A stretch of DNA of 64,000 nucleotides from Bog-159 sp049511415 (lineage in GTDB: Bacteria; Acidobacteriota; Terriglobia; Bryobacterales; Bryobacteraceae): positions 124,001 through 188,000 of the forward strand of contig JBEKYC010000002.1 of NCBI GenBank assembly GCA_049511415.1, given 5' to 3'. Every line of letters begins with the position of its first letter. Position 1 is the first letter of the stretch. Made by a program: the position numbers and the translations under genes. This document shows, piece by piece, positions 18,201 to 26,765 of the stretch. The notes beneath the pieces are model-generated. The model saw only the letters and a program-made list of their open reading frames with translations. It was not told where the DNA came from and did no database searches.

Positions 18201-18590
18201 GCCTCCGGGACCAACTCTCGAGGCTCCCGCGCGAACTGTCTCGCGCCTGCGCAGATTTACGGCGAGCAGAACTCGCCTCTGGGCGGTTACCAGTGGTTCA
18301 ACCCGGCCGATTTTGGCCCGGAGGATCCAGGCACGTTTGGCACGTGTGGAGTGGGCACCGTTCGCGGACCCGGACTGCACACGCTGGATGCCAGCTTGGC
18401 GAAATTCTTCAACGCAACGGAACGCTTCAAGCTGGAGTTCAGGGCAGAAGCCATCAACTTCACCAATACACCCATTCTGAATGCACCGAATACCGGACTG
18501 GGCAGTACCTTGGGCCTGCTGCAGGGCGCGGGAGGGGCCTACGGCTCCTTCGGCAGGCAGATCCAGTTCGCCATGAAGTTCCACTATTGA
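15258..18590 (+). CDS. Oar-like TonB-dependent outer-membrane receptor
   Basis: The 1110-residue protein starts at GTG 15258 behind GGAG. A signal peptide (LALVMAVCALASTGWGQ) is followed by a carboxypeptidase regulatory-like domain (ATITGRITDPSGAAVSGAKVTAT ... NGEGYYNLSNLLVGDYNVKVES), a plug domain (LPLATRNYVQLTLLAPG, NGNREQADNFMLDGLDNN, SGTNQYHGDAFEFFRN) and a long beta-barrel (FAAFLQDDWHVSPTLTLNLGLRWE, NLTLQHQ, LEYQVAYTYSKC), ending in FAMKFHY with a terminal aromatic as usual for barrel proteins. Such Oar/SusC-like acidobacterial receptors import large substrates, probably oligosaccharides, using TonB energy. The divergent GntR regulator and a strong downstream terminator suggest a single-gene, substrate-controlled transcript. 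Confidence 0.92.
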   Translation: MKLRTTLHNSSRWLALVMAVCALASTGWGQQVTATITGRITDPSGAAVSGAKVTATSVDRGIPYSASTNGEGYYNLSNLLVGDYNVKVESSGFQAATESNLTLQMNQVAKLDFQLQVGNVQTTVEVTSVAPVLQTEQTLLGQVIDSRTDTTLPLATRNYVQLTLLAPGTVHPDPSTFESGLTTGGSGRPYVNGNREQADNFMLDGLDNNQVSDNLVGYAPSVDAIQEFNEITQNGPAEFGNFMGAIVSTSIKSGTNQYHGDAFEFFRNNVLNSNTWQGNFEDAAKAALRWNEFGATLGGPIKRDKLFFFVDYQGQRFDTPTSVGAASVLTAAERGGDFSALLQGSSPIQLYNPFSVSGGARAPFPGNIIPASLLSTVAQKIVTNTSAYPLPTGPGLVNNYLYGARTSIDGDQGDVRLDWSLSDKDRIFGRYSQSATSNPSTNTLPIFYNSFANYPTHNGVLDWVRTISPSVVNDARVGVNYVFINNGAAENGLSNFGTAVGLPGVVSSILPAMSFSGGYASSIGNSDVYQLFADAVIQYEDTISITKGTHTFHMGFEGWRQRIDTFYSGNNGEAGTFTFDGRYTAGPNPLATAGSGSGAGEADFLLGLASQIGGGVNGGTWGQRANIFAAFLQDDWHVSPTLTLNLGLRWELHTPWCEVDNRQVNFGLISGTVEYPNQNGNNCALYNEYNGITNFQPRVGLAWNAMKNTVVRAAYTLSNYLEGTGTNLRLPINPPFAHETDANYTSLSLPTTTLDEGFTPLAPSSNPFSGALIRLWDPNIRPAVANQWNLTLQHQLNNTTTLQVGYVGQRTTHLMVPMPYFQKELLSNGDVVGSPYLSGNPTVYDAISQISGTASNGDQSYNALQAVLQKRLSSGLEYQVAYTYSKCMTNSSGYYGSWGGAAVPTSPYFQNLYDMKAEWGPCYYDVTHVLTSYATYDLPFGKDRKFGKNMNPVVNAILGDWQVNGILSLHGGFPLTISAGDASGTNSRGSRANCLAPAQIYGEQNSPLGGYQWFNPADFGPEDPGTFGTCGVGTVRGPGLHTLDASLAKFFNATERFKLEFRAEAINFTNTPILNAPNTGLGSTLGLLQGAGGAYGSFGRQIQFAMKFHY

Positions 18591-18637
18591 CGCAACAAAC
18601 CTGATTCGACCCCACTCGTATCGGTAAGCAGCCTCCA

Positions 18638-18669
18638 GGGGAGCCGGGATACCGGCTCCCCTTTTTTTT
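18638..18669 (+). terminator. Rho-independent terminator after the TonB receptor
   Basis: A perfect 10-base-pair stem (GGGGAGCCGG with CCGGCTCCCC) closes a four-base GATA loop and is followed by eight T residues. It lies 47 bases after the receptor stop and 44 bases before thrB. Confidence 0.95.
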
Positions 18670-18712
18670 CGCCCTCATAGAATCCTGCGGTGCCCTCGCT
18701 ACAATAACTCTT

Positions 18713-19648
18713 ATGTCCTGGTACAACCTCCGGGTACCCGCGTCCAGCGCCAACCTGGGGCCGGGCTTCGATGCGCTCGGCCTGGCGTTGGGGGTTTACC
18801 TCGAATGTCGTTTCCAGGCGAGCGGGCGGCTGGCCATTACGGTTGACGGGCGCGATTCGGCGGCGATCCCGGCGGACGAGCGCAACCTGATCTGGCAGAC
18901 CGCGCTATCGGTGGCGGCCGATGTAGGCATGACGATGCCGCCCATCGAACTGGCCATCGACAACCAGATCCCGCTCGGCAAAGGCATGGGATCGAGCGCC
19001 GCGGCGTTGACGGCGGGGGTGGTGATCGCGGATCGTATGTTGGGGCTGGGTTGGCGGCCGCCACGCATACTGGACGAAGCAGCCCGGCTGGAGGGCCACC
19101 CCGACAATGTGGCGGCCTGCGTACTGGGCTCGATCGTCGCCAGCGCCATCGATGCGGGAGGCACGGTGCGAGCCGTCCGTCTGGACCTGCCTCCGCGTTT
19201 TGGAATCGCTCTGGTAGTGCCGGACTTCGTCTTGCCCACGGTAGAAGCACGCGCGGTGCTGCCCTCGTGTTATAGCCGGGAGGACGCCGTCTTCAACGTG
19301 CAGCGGGCTGCCCTCTTGGTAGCGGCTCTGGCGGCTGGATCGGTCCAGGCGTTCCCCGCGGCACTGGAGGATCGCTACCACCAACCGTATCGCGTGCCGC
19401 TGGTGCCCGGGCTGGACGACATCCTGAAGCTCCGCGCACCCGGTCTGCTCGGCTGTGTATTGAGCGGCGCAGGGCCGTCCGTCCTGGTGTTTTACGAGCG
19501 CGGCTACGACTCGGTCTGCGACCTGGTGAGGCAGATCTTCCAGTTTCATGGACATGCCGCGGAAGTGGTGCTCACGCACATCGCCGAACGTGGATTTGAC
19601 CTGCGGGAGGAACCGGGGGCGTGGACACCACCCGGCCAATTGACCTGA
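18713..19648 (+). CDS. thrB: Homoserine kinase
   Basis: The 311-residue protein is a GHMP-family kinase that phosphorylates homoserine in threonine synthesis. It has the N-terminal VPASSANLGPGFDALGLAL, the ATP-binding GHMP motif PLGKGMGSSAAALTAG at about 84-99, and the C-terminal LLGCVLSGAGPSVLVF. Its length is normal for ThrB. It is followed by metK and ahcY on the same strand, so homoserine-derived and methionine-derived metabolism lie side by side; the 91-base gap to metK allows a separate promoter. It starts at ATG 18713. Confidence 0.95.
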   Translation: MSWYNLRVPASSANLGPGFDALGLALGVYLECRFQASGRLAITVDGRDSAAIPADERNLIWQTALSVAADVGMTMPPIELAIDNQIPLGKGMGSSAAALTAGVVIADRMLGLGWRPPRILDEAARLEGHPDNVAACVLGSIVASAIDAGGTVRAVRLDLPPRFGIALVVPDFVLPTVEARAVLPSCYSREDAVFNVQRAALLVAALAAGSVQAFPAALEDRYHQPYRVPLVPGLDDILKLRAPGLLGCVLSGAGPSVLVFYERGYDSVCDLVRQIFQFHGHAAEVVLTHIAERGFDLREEPGAWTPPGQLT

Positions 19649-19739
19649 CCCCTGCACTCCGTTACACTGAATCGTCGGTTCTTTTCGGCTTCATCCAGCC
19701 GCTCGAAATCCGATTTTTCTTCCTACAGGCAGGACTTGA

Positions 19740-20897
19740 ATGCAGCGACATATTTTCACTTCGGAATCCGTTACAGAAGGCCATCCGGATAAAATCGCGG
19801 ATCAGATTTCAGACGCCGTGCTTGATGCTGTCATGGCGCAGGACCCCATGGGCCGGGTGGCCTGCGAGGTTCTGGTCACGACCGGCACCTGCGTGGTGGC
19901 CGGCGAGCTTACTACCACTTGCTACGTGGATGTTCCGCGCGTGGTGCGCCAGACCATCGAGCACGTCGGCTACACCGATGCCCTCTGGGGTTTCGACGCC
20001 AAGACCTGCGGCGTGCTCAACGCCATCCAGTCGCAATCTCCCGATATTGCCATGGGCGTGGATACCGGCGGCGCGGGCGATCAAGGCCTGATGTTCGGCT
20101 ACGCCTGCAACGAGACCGATGAGTTAATGCCGCTCCCCATCATGTTGGCGCACAAGCTCGTGCGGCAACTGTCGGAGGTGCGCCGCGCCGGCAAGCTCGA
20201 TTTTCTGCGTCCGGACGGGAAGAGCCAGGTGAGCGTGGAGTATGTCGACGGCGCTCCCAGACGTATCGATGCCGTGGTGGTTTCTACCCAGCACAGCGAT
20301 TCCATATCCATCGAGGCCTTGCGCCACGAAGTGCGGAAATACATTATCGACCCGGTGATTCCCGCCGAAATGGTCGACTCTGAAACGCACTATCACATTA
20401 ACCCGACCGGCCGTTTCGTGATCGGCGGACCACACGGCGACACCGGCCTTACGGGCCGGAAGATTATCGTGGACACCTACGGCGGCATGGGCCGTCACGG
20501 CGGCGGCGCGTTTTCCGGCAAGGACCCCACCAAGGTGGATCGCTCCGCTTGCTACATGGCCCGCTACATAGCCAAGAATCTGGTGGCGGCCGGCCTGGCC
20601 TCGCGTTGCGAGGTGCAACTGGCTTACGCCATCGGCGTGGCCGATCCGGTATCCGTTATGGCGAATACTTTCGGTACCGGCATCATACCCGAGGAGAAGA
20701 TCACGGATTTGATCCGCGCGCATTTCCCGCTCACCCCACGCGGCATCATCGAGCATTTGAAGCTGCGCCGGCCCATCTATCGCAATACCGCGGCTTTCGG
20801 ACACTTCGGCCGCTCCGAGGACGGTTTTACCTGGGAAGCCGTCGACAAAATGGAAGCGTTGCGCGAGGAAGCCATGGCGCACGCCGCGGCGCGCTAG
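19740..20897 (+). CDS. metK: S-adenosylmethionine synthetase
   Basis: The 385-residue protein makes SAM from ATP and methionine. It starts FTSESVTEGHPDKIADQISDAVLD, with the signature GAGDQGLMFGYACNET near 116-131 and GGAFSGKDPTKVDRSACY near 255-272. Length and order match bacterial MetK tetramers. It is followed 44 bases later by the SAH hydrolase gene, forming a SAM-use and recycling pair. No SAM riboswitch-like structure is evident in the 91-base leader. Confidence 0.97.
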   Translation: MQRHIFTSESVTEGHPDKIADQISDAVLDAVMAQDPMGRVACEVLVTTGTCVVAGELTTTCYVDVPRVVRQTIEHVGYTDALWGFDAKTCGVLNAIQSQSPDIAMGVDTGGAGDQGLMFGYACNETDELMPLPIMLAHKLVRQLSEVRRAGKLDFLRPDGKSQVSVEYVDGAPRRIDAVVVSTQHSDSISIEALRHEVRKYIIDPVIPAEMVDSETHYHINPTGRFVIGGPHGDTGLTGRKIIVDTYGGMGRHGGGAFSGKDPTKVDRSACYMARYIAKNLVAAGLASRCEVQLAYAIGVADPVSVMANTFGTGIIPEEKITDLIRAHFPLTPRGIIEHLKLRRPIYRNTAAFGHFGRSEDGFTWEAVDKMEALREEAMAHAAAR

Positions 20898-20941
20898 CCA
20901 GCGCCGGCCGGGCTTCCGCCCGCAAACGTAAAGAGGAAATC

Positions 20942-22219
20942 ATGCCTGAAACACAAACGCAAGTCGCCTGCGACATCAAAGACATTTCGCTGGCCGATAT
21001 CGGAAAGCGCCGCACGGAGTGGGCCTTCCAATCCATGCCGGTCCTGCAGAGCATCCGCAAACAGTTTATTAAGGCCCAACCGCTGGCGGGCATCCGCGTC
21101 GCCGCTTGCCTGCACGTCACCAGCGAGACCGCCAACCTGATGATCACTTTGCGTGATGGCGGCGCGTCCGTGGTTCTCTGCGCGTCAAATCCATTGTCTA
21201 CTCAGGACGATGTCGCCTCCACATTAGTACGCGATTACGGCATCTCGGTCTACGCCATTAAGGGCGAAGACAACAACCTCTATTATCAGCATTTGACCGC
21301 ATGTGCGGAGCACGCGCCACACATTACTATGGACGACGGCGCCGACTTGGTGTCGCTTCTACATTCCAAGCGCCAGGATCTGGCGGCCAGCATCATCGGC
21401 GGCACGGAAGAAACCACCACCGGCGTGATCCGCCTCCGCGCTATGGCGAAAGATGGCGTGCTGAAGTATCCCATCGTGGCCGTGAACGACGCCATGACCA
21501 AGCACCTCTTCGATAACCGCTACGGCACTGGGCAGAGCACGATTGATGGCATCATACGCGCGACTAATATCCTGCTGGCCGGCCTGACCGTCGTCGTAGC
21601 GGGCTACGGATGGTGCGGACGCGGCGTGGCTATGCGCGCACGTGGCCTGGGCGCCAACGTGATCGTCACGGAAGTCGACCCCATCAAAGCCCTGGAAGCC
21701 CTGATGGACGGCTATCGCGTCATGGCCATGGTGGAAGCCGCGGCCATCGGCGACATTTTCGTCACCGTCACCGGCGACAAACACGTCATCGCGCGCGATC
21801 ATTTTCAATACATGAAGAATGGCGCGATTTTGTGCAATTCCGGCCACTTCAACGTGGAGATCGATCTGGAAGCCTTGGGCAAGATCAGCTCCTCGCGGCG
21901 GCAGACGCGTGAGTTCGTCGAGGAGTACGCCTTCCGCGATGGCCGCAAGCTATACGTGCTGGGCGAAGGCCGTCTCATCAACCTGGCGGCGGCCGAAGGC
22001 CATCCGGCTTCCGTGATGGATATGAGCTTCGCCAATCAGGCACTTTCCGCCGATTATATGGTAAAAAACCACGCCCAACTCGAAAAGCGTGTCTACTCGG
22101 TGCCCGAGGATCTCGATCGGCAGGTAGCCCGCATGAAGATCGACTCCATGGGCGTGAAAATCGATCGGCTCACGCCGGAGCAGGAACGCTACCTCACAAG
22201 CTGGTCTGAGGGCACATAA
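20942..22219 (+). CDS. ahcY: Adenosylhomocysteinase (S-adenosylhomocysteine hydrolase)
   Basis: The 425-residue protein starts at ATG 20942, after AGAGGAAA; the open frame further upstream is only overlap with metK. It splits SAH into adenosine and homocysteine in the cytoplasm. Landmarks are HVTSETANLMITLRDGGASV, EETTTGVIRL, the active-site segment YPIVAVNDAMTKHLFDNRYGTGQS, and the NAD site VVVAGYGWCGRGVAMRARGLGA. It lacks the roughly 40-residue insert of the longer eukaryote-like enzymes, as in the short archaeal and bacterial form. It completes the SAM cycle begun by metK. Confidence 0.96.
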   Translation: MPETQTQVACDIKDISLADIGKRRTEWAFQSMPVLQSIRKQFIKAQPLAGIRVAACLHVTSETANLMITLRDGGASVVLCASNPLSTQDDVASTLVRDYGISVYAIKGEDNNLYYQHLTACAEHAPHITMDDGADLVSLLHSKRQDLAASIIGGTEETTTGVIRLRAMAKDGVLKYPIVAVNDAMTKHLFDNRYGTGQSTIDGIIRATNILLAGLTVVVAGYGWCGRGVAMRARGLGANVIVTEVDPIKALEALMDGYRVMAMVEAAAIGDIFVTVTGDKHVIARDHFQYMKNGAILCNSGHFNVEIDLEALGKISSSRRQTREFVEEYAFRDGRKLYVLGEGRLINLAAAEGHPASVMDMSFANQALSADYMVKNHAQLEKRVYSVPEDLDRQVARMKIDSMGVKIDRLTPEQERYLTSWSEGT

Positions 22220-22262
22220 GCATTTCAACCAACTGTCGCCGTCCGTGCTACGGTGAACTGGA

Positions 22263-22658
22263 ATGCCGCTTGGCCTCGAACCGGCGATCCTGCGCGCTGT
22301 AGCGGCTACCATTGTTCCCGAGTCCGCGGCTTTCGATGAAGCCGGCTGGAGTGACTTCGAACAGATCGTCGAAGCTCTCCTGCACAGCCGGCCCGAAGCC
22401 CTCAAACGGCAACTCCGCCTCTTCCTGAAATGCATTGAATGGCTGCCCGTCGTTCGCTATGGCCGCCCGTTTACGCGCCTGCAACCTGATGCCCGCGCGC
22501 GGGTCCTCAAGCACCTGCAAAATGACCGCATTCAAAAGATCCGCGTAGGCTTCTGGGGACTCCGCACCATCGTGCTGGCCGGTTACTACGGCAGGCCCGC
22601 CGCCGCGCGCGAGATCGGCTACGGCGCAAGTCCGCGCGGGTGGGAGGCACGCGCGTGA
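22263..22658 (+). CDS. Gluconate 2-dehydrogenase subunit 3-like protein
   Basis: A 131-residue helical protein matches the Gluconate_2-dh3 family: ILRAVAATIVPES near the start, LFLKCIEWLP in the middle and GYYGRPAAAREIGYGASPRGW at the end. Such small subunits partner GMC-type flavoprotein dehydrogenases. Most relatives carry a Tat signal that exports the complex; none is visible here, so this one may act in the cytoplasm. Its stop overlaps the GTG start of the GMC gene (GTGA), supporting a two-subunit enzyme. Confidence 0.8.
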   Translation: MPLGLEPAILRAVAATIVPESAAFDEAGWSDFEQIVEALLHSRPEALKRQLRLFLKCIEWLPVVRYGRPFTRLQPDARARVLKHLQNDRIQKIRVGFWGLRTIVLAGYYGRPAAAREIGYGASPRGWEARA

Positions 22659-24151
22659 CCCGCCTTACCTACGACATCGTGATCGTAGGCTCCGGCGCCG
22701 GCGGCGGCACCGTCGCCCAGGAGCTATCACCGCTTTGCCGCCAGGGACTCCGCATCGCCGTTCTGGAAAAGGGCCCCCGCTTTCGCGACGACGAGTTCAC
22801 CGGCCGCGAACTCGAAATGGCCGCCGCTCTATATGAAGATGGCGGCGGCTTCCTGACCGCCGACGGAACCATGACACTGGCGTTTGGCAGCGCCTATGGC
22901 GGTTCTACAGTGGTCTATACGGGCACCTCTATGTTGCCGCCCGAGCGCGTCATTCGCAGTTGGAATGTCGCTGGCCTCACGCCCGCCGATCTGGAATGCC
23001 GCGCGCGTAAATTCATGGCCCAAAACAACGTCCACTTGCTCCCGGAAGAAGCCATCAACGAAAATAACAAGCTGTTTGTGGCCGGTTGCCGCCACCTTGG
23101 TTACAACGTCCAACAGTTTCCCGTGAACATCAAAGGTTGCCGCGGATCGAGCCTCTGCAATCTCGGCTGCCCCAATCAGGCCAAGCAGGGCACCGATCGC
23201 GTGCAGTTGCCCAACGCCGAACGCAACGGCGTCGAAGTCATCACCCGCTGTGAAGTGTTCAACATCGGTGAAAAGACCCTGACCGCGCGAGTTGCCGCCA
23301 AGCCCGCGGGCGCCAAGGGCGACCCATCGCAATGGGCTCAGGGTGACTATCAGATCGATGCCGGCATCATCGTGCTGTGCGCCGGCGCTATTCACACGCC
23401 CGCCCTGCTTTTGCGCTCGGCGTTTGCCAAAGCCCTCCCCCAACTCGGCCGCGGATTTACCTGCCATCCGGCGATGATCATGGTCGCCGAACACGCCCGG
23501 CCCATCGGCAACTTCGTCGGGTTTCCCAAAAGCTACTATGTTGATGAGTTCGCCGAAAGCCGGCACTTCGTTCTGGAAACCTGCATGTATTTTCCGTTCA
23601 TCACCGCCAAAAGCCTGACAGGTTTCGGCGCGGGGCACAGCGCCTTCATGCGCGCCTTCCCACGTTTGCAGATGATTCTGGTGTTGGCCTGCGACAAAGC
23701 CGACGCGCACAATCGCGTCAGCCTCGACCGCGCGGGTCGCCCCGTCGTTGAGTACCGCTTCCAGCCCGAAGCCATCCAGGGCCTGATTCGCGGCGCCATC
23801 ACATCGGCGAAAATCTTCTTCGCGGCGGGCGCCGTGCGCGTACACATGCCCGTGGCTGGCGACACCACCATCGAATCCGCGGACGCCGGCCGCCTGGAAG
23901 AAATCGCCGGCCGCGCCCAATTCATCCCGGGCAAGGTGCCGGTCTCCGCCGCGCACCTGCAGGGCGGATGCGCTATGGGTTCGGTCACGGACTGCTGGGG
24001 GCAAGTCCACGGACTGCCCTGGCTATTCGTCGCGGATGCCAGCCTCTTTCCCAATTCACTCGAAATCAACCCCTACGTCACCATCATGGCGCTGGCCCAC
24101 CGCGTCGCCGAGCGCATCAAGGAGCGCGGTCCGGGACCCGCAAACCAATGA
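22655..24151 (+). CDS. GMC family FAD-dependent oxidoreductase
   Basis: Start taken at GTG 22655, which overlaps the upstream stop; 498 residues. The FAD site is YDIVIVGSGAGGGTVAQEL at residues 6-24. Typical GMC landmarks follow: LAFGSAYGGSTVVYTGTS, the CRGSSLCNLGCPNQAK segment (four Cys), LCAGAIHTPALLLRS, and at the end LQGGCAMGS, LFVADASLFPNSLEINPYVTIMALAHR with the catalytic His and Asn region. It resembles the cholesterol-oxidase/sugar-dehydrogenase branch and oxidises an alcohol group. Together with the upstream small subunit it should form a dehydrogenase; the next gene, a ThDP enzyme, starts within its stop (ATGA). Confidence 0.9.
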   Translation: MTRLTYDIVIVGSGAGGGTVAQELSPLCRQGLRIAVLEKGPRFRDDEFTGRELEMAAALYEDGGGFLTADGTMTLAFGSAYGGSTVVYTGTSMLPPERVIRSWNVAGLTPADLECRARKFMAQNNVHLLPEEAINENNKLFVAGCRHLGYNVQQFPVNIKGCRGSSLCNLGCPNQAKQGTDRVQLPNAERNGVEVITRCEVFNIGEKTLTARVAAKPAGAKGDPSQWAQGDYQIDAGIIVLCAGAIHTPALLLRSAFAKALPQLGRGFTCHPAMIMVAEHARPIGNFVGFPKSYYVDEFAESRHFVLETCMYFPFITAKSLTGFGAGHSAFMRAFPRLQMILVLACDKADAHNRVSLDRAGRPVVEYRFQPEAIQGLIRGAITSAKIFFAAGAVRVHMPVAGDTTIESADAGRLEEIAGRAQFIPGKVPVSAAHLQGGCAMGSVTDCWGQVHGLPWLFVADASLFPNSLEINPYVTIMALAHRVAERIKERGPGPANQ

Positions 24152-25872
24152 AATTAACCGGTGCAGACATCGTTGTGCGTGCTCTCGAAGACGAAGGCAT
24201 CTCCTTCACTTTCGGCATTCCCGGCACGCACAATATCGAACTCTATGACTCCCTGGCCCGCTCCGCGAAGGTGCGGCCCATCCTGGTGACGGACGAACAG
24301 AGCGCATCGTTCATGGCCGATGGCGTGGCCCGATCCTCCGGCAACTTGGCGGTCGCCAACGTCGTGCCCGGCGCTGGACTGACACACGCCATGTCTGGCA
24401 TTGCCGAGGCCTATCTCGACAATATTCCCATGCTCGTGCTGGCCTGTGGCATACGCCGCGACACGGGCAAGGCTTATCAGCTTCATGCCGTCGATCAGAT
24501 TGCTATCGCGCGCCCCGTTACCAAGGCGCAGTTCCTGGTGGAGCGCGGCGCGGATCTCTATGCCACGATTCGGCGCGCTTGTCATATTGCGCGCGCCGCT
24601 CCCGCCGGCCCCGTGTTCGTGGAAGTTCCGGCCGAGCATTATCTCTTCCGCCACGAGGTGGATCTGAACGCCTATGTCGCAGCGCCGGATATGCCCCAGC
24701 CTGTGCCCGCCGCCGATCTCGACCGGGTGCGCACTCTTATCGCAGCCAGCCGCAAGCCGCTTCTCTATGTTGGTCTGGGGGCCGCGGGCGCCGGCGCCGA
24801 TTTGGTCACTCTGGCCGAGCGCCTCGAAGCTCCGGTAGCGACGACTTTTGAAGGCAAGGGCATCTTCCCGGAGAGTCATCCCTTGTGGATGTGGTGCGGA
24901 TTCGGCGCTTCCGCCCCGCCGTTCGTCCAAAAGATCGCCGCGGGCTGCGACCTGACGCTTGCCATCGGCTGCCGATTTTCCGAAGTAGGAACGGGCAGCT
25001 ATGGCTTGAATCTCTCCGGCAAGCTGATCCACGTGGATATCGATGCTTCCGTCCTGGGCAAGAACTATCCCGCCGACGTACCCATTGTTGCGGACGCCGC
25101 TACATTTATCGCCGCGCTGCTCGCTAACCTGCCGGCACGTCAGCCCGACCCCGAGCTACGAAACTCCATTCGCGCCGGGCACGCCAAGGTGTGGTCGGGA
25201 TGGGAAGCCCCGCCAGATGCGGAACGGGTTACACCGCCCCAGTTATTCAAGGCCGTCCAGCAATTAGCCGGTCCAGCCGCGATCTACACCACGGATAGCG
25301 GCAACGGCACCTTTCTGGCCGTGGAGTGCCTCCGTCTCGACCACCCGCGCTCCTTCCTGGCGCCCATTGATTATTCCTGCATGGGATACGCGGTGCCTGC
25401 CGCATTGGGCGCGGCTCTGGCTTGCCCCGACCGCCCGGTCATCTCCCTGGCCGGCGATGGCGCCTTTCTCATGACGGGGCTCGAGTTGCTTACCGCGGCC
25501 CAACTGCAGTTGCCCGTCATCGTGCTCCTACTGCGCGACCGCGAACTCGCCCAGATCGCCCAGTTCCAGCAGACCGCTCTGGGACGCAAAAGCTGTAGCG
25601 AACTGCCCGACTACGATATGCCCGCCTTCTGTCACGCCGTGGGCGCCGAATACCTGCTCCTGGCCAAGAACGCGGAAATCGACTCGGTCCTGCGCCAAGC
25701 TCTCTCGCTGGCGGAAAACAAACGGCCGGTCGTTGTCGAAGTTGCCATCGACTATTCCCGCAAGACCTATTTCACCGACGGCGTGGTGCGCGTCAATCTG
25801 GCCCGCCTCCCTTGGCCTGACCGCTTGCGCATGATCGTGCGCGCCCTGGCGCGCCGCGTGCGGCCCAGTTAA
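24148..25872 (+). CDS. ThDP-dependent enzyme (acetolactate synthase/benzaldehyde lyase-like)
   Basis: The ATG at 24148 overlaps the GMC stop (ATGA); the longer open frame is overlap only. The 574-residue protein has the three domains of the family: the PYR domain with catalytic Glu50 (LVTDEQSASFMADGVAR), the middle domain with LLYVGLGAAGAG near 204-215, and the PP domain with AGDGAFLMTGLELLTAAQLQLP at about 435-456. After the GDG at 436-438, the usual N-N or N-D pair is R463-D464, so one conserved Asn is replaced by Arg. It probably cleaves or joins carbon-carbon bonds of 2-oxo acids or aldehydes. The exact reaction is unknown; coupling to the alcohol oxidase-like gene suggests that they work in sequence. 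Confidence 0.85.
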   Translation: MKLTGADIVVRALEDEGISFTFGIPGTHNIELYDSLARSAKVRPILVTDEQSASFMADGVARSSGNLAVANVVPGAGLTHAMSGIAEAYLDNIPMLVLACGIRRDTGKAYQLHAVDQIAIARPVTKAQFLVERGADLYATIRRACHIARAAPAGPVFVEVPAEHYLFRHEVDLNAYVAAPDMPQPVPAADLDRVRTLIAASRKPLLYVGLGAAGAGADLVTLAERLEAPVATTFEGKGIFPESHPLWMWCGFGASAPPFVQKIAAGCDLTLAIGCRFSEVGTGSYGLNLSGKLIHVDIDASVLGKNYPADVPIVADAATFIAALLANLPARQPDPELRNSIRAGHAKVWSGWEAPPDAERVTPPQLFKAVQQLAGPAAIYTTDSGNGTFLAVECLRLDHPRSFLAPIDYSCMGYAVPAALGAALACPDRPVISLAGDGAFLMTGLELLTAAQLQLPVIVLLLRDRELAQIAQFQQTALGRKSCSELPDYDMPAFCHAVGAEYLLLAKNAEIDSVLRQALSLAENKRPVVVEVAIDYSRKTYFTDGVVRVNLARLPWPDRLRMIVRALARRVRPS

Positions 25873-25931
25873 AAGTCGCAAAATTCGTCAAGCGCACGGC
25901 TGGGTGATGATTTAAACTCAGCCTTGGAACC

Positions 25932-26765
25932 ATGAAGAGGTCCACTGAGCAGGACTACCACGAGCGGATCATGCGCACCGTGGTCTATATCCAGCGGCAT
26001 CTGGATGACGAACTGGATCTGGATTCTCTGGCCGGTGTCGCCGCCTTTTCAAAATTCCATTTCCACCGCATCTTCCGCAGCCTCACCGGCGAAACCGTGC
26101 AGGACCATGTCCGCCGCCTGCGCCTGGAGCGCGCCGCCCGCAATTTGAAGCAAAGCGGCGATCCGGTCGTTCAGATCGCGCTCGCCGCCGGATTCGAGAC
26201 CCACGAATCCTTCACGAGGGCATTTGGCCATATGTTTGAAGCATCCCCGTCCGCCTATCGGGCCCAATCCGGCCCGCACTCTGATCCGCCTGGCAACCAA
26301 GATCTTACGCCCGTCGAGGTGAAAGATCTGCCACCGATGCAAATCGTCTTCCTTCGCCACGTAGGCCCGTACTCTCAGGTCGGCGCAACTTGGGGCCGCC
26401 TGATGGCATGGGCCGGCAGACGCGGCCTGCTCGGGCCTGGTATGAAGTTGATCGGCATCGTCCATGACGACCCCGACGTGACACCCGCGGATAAGGTTCG
26501 GTATGATGCCGCGGTGACGGTCGCTCGCCCCGTGCAGCCCGAAGGCGAATTCGGCGTTACCGAACTGGCCGGCGGTGATTACGCCGTGTTTACTTACAAG
26601 GGACCATACGAAGAGATGGGCCGGGTCTATCAGATGATCTACGGGGGCTGGCTCCCCCAGAGCGGCTATCACTTGCGCGACGTGCCGGGCTTCGAACAAT
26701 ATCTCAATTCGCCGCAGACCGCCCGGAGAGAAGACCTGCTCACGCTGATACACATTCCCATATGA
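25932..26765 (+). CDS. AraC family regulator with GyrI-like effector domain
   Basis: The 277-residue protein has an N-terminal AraC pair of helix-turn-helices: LDDELDLDSLAGVAAFSKFHFHRIFRSLTGETV and QIALAAGFETHESFTRAFGHMFEASPSAYR at about 20-112. A GyrI-like small-molecule-binding domain follows (VEVKDLPPMQIVFLRHVGPYSQ at about 127-148; GDYAVFTYKGPYEEMGRVYQMIY near 213). Members such as Rob and BmrR-like proteins bind hydrophobic drugs. Its stop overlaps the start of an MGMT-like gene (ATGA), suggesting that it controls that gene and itself. Confidence 0.9.
   Translation: MKRSTEQDYHERIMRTVVYIQRHLDDELDLDSLAGVAAFSKFHFHRIFRSLTGETVQDHVRRLRLERAARNLKQSGDPVVQIALAAGFETHESFTRAFGHMFEASPSAYRAQSGPHSDPPGNQDLTPVEVKDLPPMQIVFLRHVGPYSQVGATWGRLMAWAGRRGLLGPGMKLIGIVHDDPDVTPADKVRYDAAVTVARPVQPEGEFGVTELAGGDYAVFTYKGPYEEMGRVYQMIYGGWLPQSGYHLRDVPGFEQYLNSPQTARREDLLTLIHIPI

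Noticed and set aside
19649..19739. Possible SAM riboswitch before metK
   Set aside because: The leader is short and I could not find the conserved cores or pairing of SAM-I, SAM-II or SAM/SAH types.
22829..24010. Minus-strand open frame of 393 codons opposite the GMC oxidoreductase
   Set aside because: Antisense to a motif-complete enzyme; no ribosome site or domain.
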